Under the pieces are notes generated by a model. That model was not told where the DNA came from and ran no database searches. It saw nothing but the letters and a program-made list of their open reading frames with translations. DNA of 7,355 nucleotides from Actinomycetes bacterium (lineage in GTDB: Bacteria > Actinomycetota > Actinomycetes > Actinomycetales > Cellulomonadaceae). Shown in pieces: positions 5,772-7,355 of this stretch (its first letter is position 1; each line of letters opens with the position of its first letter). The position numbers and the translations under genes were made by a program. Where the stretch lies: assembly GCA_023428465.1 (NCBI GenBank), contig JAEYXM010000181.1, positions 1 through 7,355 on the forward strand, given 5' to 3'.

Positions 5772-6770
5772 TCAGGACAGCTCGTCGTCCGAGTAGTCGG
5801 CGTCGTCGTAGTACGCGGACGGGTCGTACTCCAGCGGGCTGTCCTTCAGGCTCAGCCCGAGGCCGCCGAGCTTCTCCTTCACCTCGGTGATCGACTTCGC
5901 ACCGAAGTTCCGGATGTCGAGCAGGTCCGCCTCGCTGCGGGCCACGAGCTCGCCCACCGTGTGGATGCCCTCGCGCTTGAGGCAGTTGTACGACCGGATC
6001 GTGAGCTGCAGCTCCTCGATCGGCAGGGCGAGGTCAGCGGCGAGCGCGGCGTCCGTCGGCGACGGGCCGATCTCGATGCCCTCGGCCTCGACGTTGAGCT
6101 CGCGCGCGAGGCCGAACAGCTCGACCAGCGTCTTGCCTGCGGACGCGAGCGCGTCGCGCGGGGCGATGGCCGGCTTGGTCTCGACGTCGACGATGAGCTT
6201 GGCGAAGTCGGTGCGCTGCTCGACGCGGGGGGCCGCGACCTTGTAGGTGACCTTGAGGACCGGCGAGTAGATCGAGTCGACCGGGATACGGCCGATCTCG
6301 GCGTCGAACGTCTTGTTCTGCGCGGCCGACACGTAGCCACGACCACGCTCGACGGTGAGCTCGATCTCGAGCTTGCCCTTGTCGTTGAGGGTCGCGAGGT
6401 GCAGGTCGGGGTTGTGCACCTCGACGCCCGCCGGCGGCACGATGTCCGCGGCGGTGACCTCACCCGGGCCCTGCTTGCGCAGGTACATCACGACGGGCTC
6501 GTCGTTCTCCGACGAGACCACGAGGTTCTTGATGTTGAGGATGACCTCGGTGACGTCCTCCTTGACCCCCGGCACGGTCGAGAACTCGTGCAGCACGCCG
6601 TCGATACGGATCGACGTGACGGCGGCACCGGGGATGGAGGACAGCAGCGTCCGGCGGAGCGAGTTGCCGAGCGTGTAGCCGAAGCCCGGCTCGAGCGGCT
6701 CGATGGAGAACCGCGAACGGTTCTCCGAGATGACCTCTTCGGCCAGGGTGGGGCGCTGTGCGATCAGCAC
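5772..6770 (-). CDS. rpoA: DNA-directed RNA polymerase subunit alpha
   Basis: The alpha subunit nucleates assembly of RNA polymerase through its N-terminal dimer domain and contacts promoter DNA and activators through its C-terminal domain. At 332 residues it has usual length. The N-terminal domain (about 1-230) shows EPLEPGFGYTLGNSLRRTLLSSIPGAAVTS in outline at residues 24-53. The C-terminal domain (about 245-310) carries IRSYNCLKREGIHTVGEL, with Arg259 matching the UP-element-binding Arg265 of E. coli, and the helix-hairpin-helix DIRNFGAKSITEVKEKL. It ends in an acidic tail rich in Asp and Tyr. The start is GTG at 6770-6768, preceded by GAGAGGAA (minus strand, 6785-6778). There is no rpsD between it and rpsK; instead the 149-bp gap holds a hairpin and a palindrome, so a separate promoter for rpoA-rplQ is possible. 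Confidence 0.98.
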   Translation of the reverse strand: MLIAQRPTLAEEVISENRSRFSIEPLEPGFGYTLGNSLRRTLLSSIPGAAVTSIRIDGVLHEFSTVPGVKEDVTEVILNIKNLVVSSENDEPVVMYLRKQGPGEVTAADIVPPAGVEVHNPDLHLATLNDKGKLEIELTVERGRGYVSAAQNKTFDAEIGRIPVDSIYSPVLKVTYKVAAPRVEQRTDFAKLIVDVETKPAIAPRDALASAGKTLVELFGLARELNVEAEGIEIGPSPTDAALAADLALPIEELQLTIRSYNCLKREGIHTVGELVARSEADLLDIRNFGAKSITEVKEKLGGLGLSLKDSPLEYDPSAYYDDADYSDDELS

Positions 6771-6786
6771 GGTGTGATTCCTCTCA

Positions 6787-6798
6787 GCGGACGTCCGC
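6787..6798. promoter_or_regulatory. 12-bp perfect palindrome next to the rpoA ribosome binding site
   Basis: GCGGACGTCCGC reads the same on both strands and ends one base from the Shine-Dalgarno stretch of rpoA (6778-6785). It may be a protein-binding site or form a small RNA structure near the ribosome binding site. Short GC-rich palindromes also occur by chance in such DNA, so its role is open. Confidence 0.3.
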
Positions 6799-6872
6799 CA
6801 TATGACGCCACGCAGGTGTTGCTATCCCGGTCATGCCTCGGTCCGCATCCCGGGGGACGGCTTGACGACCTA

Positions 6873-6914
6873 CGCTCGCGCCGGGCCGAGCAGGGGCACG
6901 GCCCGGCGCGAGCG
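6873..6914 (-). terminator. hairpin between rpsK and rpoA (attenuator, terminator or mRNA-stabilising)
   Basis: A perfect 16-bp stem pairs 6873-6888 with 6899-6914 around a 10-nt loop, with CGCTCGCGCCGGGCCG as one arm. It lies five bases downstream of the rpsK stop. No T-run follows on the minus strand. It may reduce read-through into rpoA or mark an mRNA processing end. Confidence 0.6.
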
Positions 6915-6919
6915 AGGGG

Positions 6920-7321
6920 TCAGACGCGGCGGCGCTTCGGCGGACGGCAGCCGTTGTGCGCCTGCGGCGTCACGTCCTGGATCGAACCGACCTCGAGGCC
7001 GGCGGCCTGCAGCGACCGGATCGCGGTCTCGCGGCCCGAACCCGGGCCCTTGACGAAGACGTCGACCTTGCGCATGCCGTGCTCCTGCGCACGACGGGCA
7101 GCGGCCTCGGCGGCGAGCTGCGCGGCGAACGGCGTCGACTTGCGCGAACCCTTGAAGCCGACCTGGCCGGACGACGCCGACGAGATCACGGCGCCCGAGG
7201 GGTCGGTGATCGAGATGATCGTGTTGTTGAACGTGCTCTTGATGTGCGCCTGGCCGTGGGAGACGTTCTTCTTCTCCTTGCGGCGCGGCTTGCGCACGGC
7301 GGTACGGGACTTGGGAGGCAT
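6920..7321 (-). CDS. rpsK: 30S ribosomal protein S11
   Basis: Ribosomal protein S11, 133 residues, a small-subunit platform protein that helps form the mRNA exit region. The family features are all present: a basic N-terminus (KPRRKEKKNVSHGQAHI), TFNNTIISITD at about residues 30-40, SSGQVGFKGSRKSTPFAAQ, the KGPGSGRETAIRSL loop, and the C-terminal signature VTPQAHNGCRPPKRRRV that ends the protein. The ATG at 7321-7319 is preceded by a purine stretch (AGAGAGAAGAAGAGC on the minus strand) rather than a strong Shine-Dalgarno site. It is co-directional with rpoA and rplQ, and only 34 bp of upstream sequence is in the window; rpsM would be expected beyond the right edge. Length and sequence are intact. 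Confidence 0.98.
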   Translation of the reverse strand: MPPKSRTAVRKPRRKEKKNVSHGQAHIKSTFNNTIISITDPSGAVISSASSGQVGFKGSRKSTPFAAQLAAEAAARRAQEHGMRKVDVFVKGPGSGRETAIRSLQAAGLEVGSIQDVTPQAHNGCRPPKRRRV

Positions 7322-7355
7322 CTGCTCTTCTTCTCTCTACGGATCGGGCTGCCGG

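Noticed and set aside
6802..7053. Plus-strand open frame across the rpsK-rpoA gap
   Set aside because: It is Arg/Pro/Gly-rich, covers the 3' part of rpsK in antisense and the hairpin, and has no recognisable features.
1..7355. Mobile elements, CRISPR arrays, tRNA or rRNA genes
   Set aside because: No transposase or integrase motifs, no regularly spaced repeats other than the coding SLH repeats, and no tRNA or rRNA signature segments were seen.

Overview
The window looks like chromosomal DNA of a high-GC actinobacterium, most likely a polysaccharide-degrading member of the Micrococcales (Cellulomonas / Cellulosimicrobium / Promicromonospora type). This is inferred from three things: GC-saturated third codon positions, the order rpsK-rpoA-rplQ with no rpsD between rpsK and rpoA (known from Streptomyces and related groups), and a large secreted xylanase of the kind these organisms make. 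No sequence search was run, so the genus is a guess.

Layout from left to right. (1) 2-760, +: the 5'-truncated end of a ROK-family sugar kinase resembling polyphosphate glucokinase. (2) 701-1474, -: a cytosolic alpha/beta hydrolase that converges on the kinase and overlaps its 3' end by 60 bp. (3) 1475-1717: a 243-bp divergent intergenic region. It holds a candidate promoter for the xylanase, a LacI-type palindrome over its -35 box, a second palindrome further upstream, and a perfect 10-bp-stem hairpin just ahead of the xylanase ribosome binding site. On the other strand it has a -10-like box placed for a leaderless hydrolase transcript. (4) 1718-4999, +: a 1093-residue secreted modular xylanase ordered signal peptide, CBM4/9/22-type module, GH10 catalytic domain, two CBM9-type modules, three S-layer-homology (SLH) repeats. 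(5) 5000-5201: a convergent intergenic region with one strong hairpin after the xylanase and one intrinsic terminator for the ribosomal operon. (6) 5202-7321, -: rplQ, rpoA and rpsK, the downstream end of the alpha/S10-spc ribosomal protein cluster, entering from the right edge.

How the genes fit together. The right third is housekeeping: ribosomal proteins L17 and S11 and the RNA polymerase alpha subunit, expressed leftwards and ending at the terminator at 5133-5168. The left two thirds are accessory and concern carbohydrate use. The xylanase is predicted to be exported and held on the cell wall through its SLH repeats, cutting xylan at the surface so that oligosaccharides are released near the cell. 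The kinase could phosphorylate a sugar inside the cell. The hydrolase substrate cannot be told from sequence.

I found no mobile element, tRNA, rRNA or CRISPR array, and no clearly novel multi-gene system. The points most worth a second look are the control region of the xylanase (1549-1698), the domain architecture with one apparently degenerate CBM9, and the rpsK-rpoA gap with its hairpin and palindrome.
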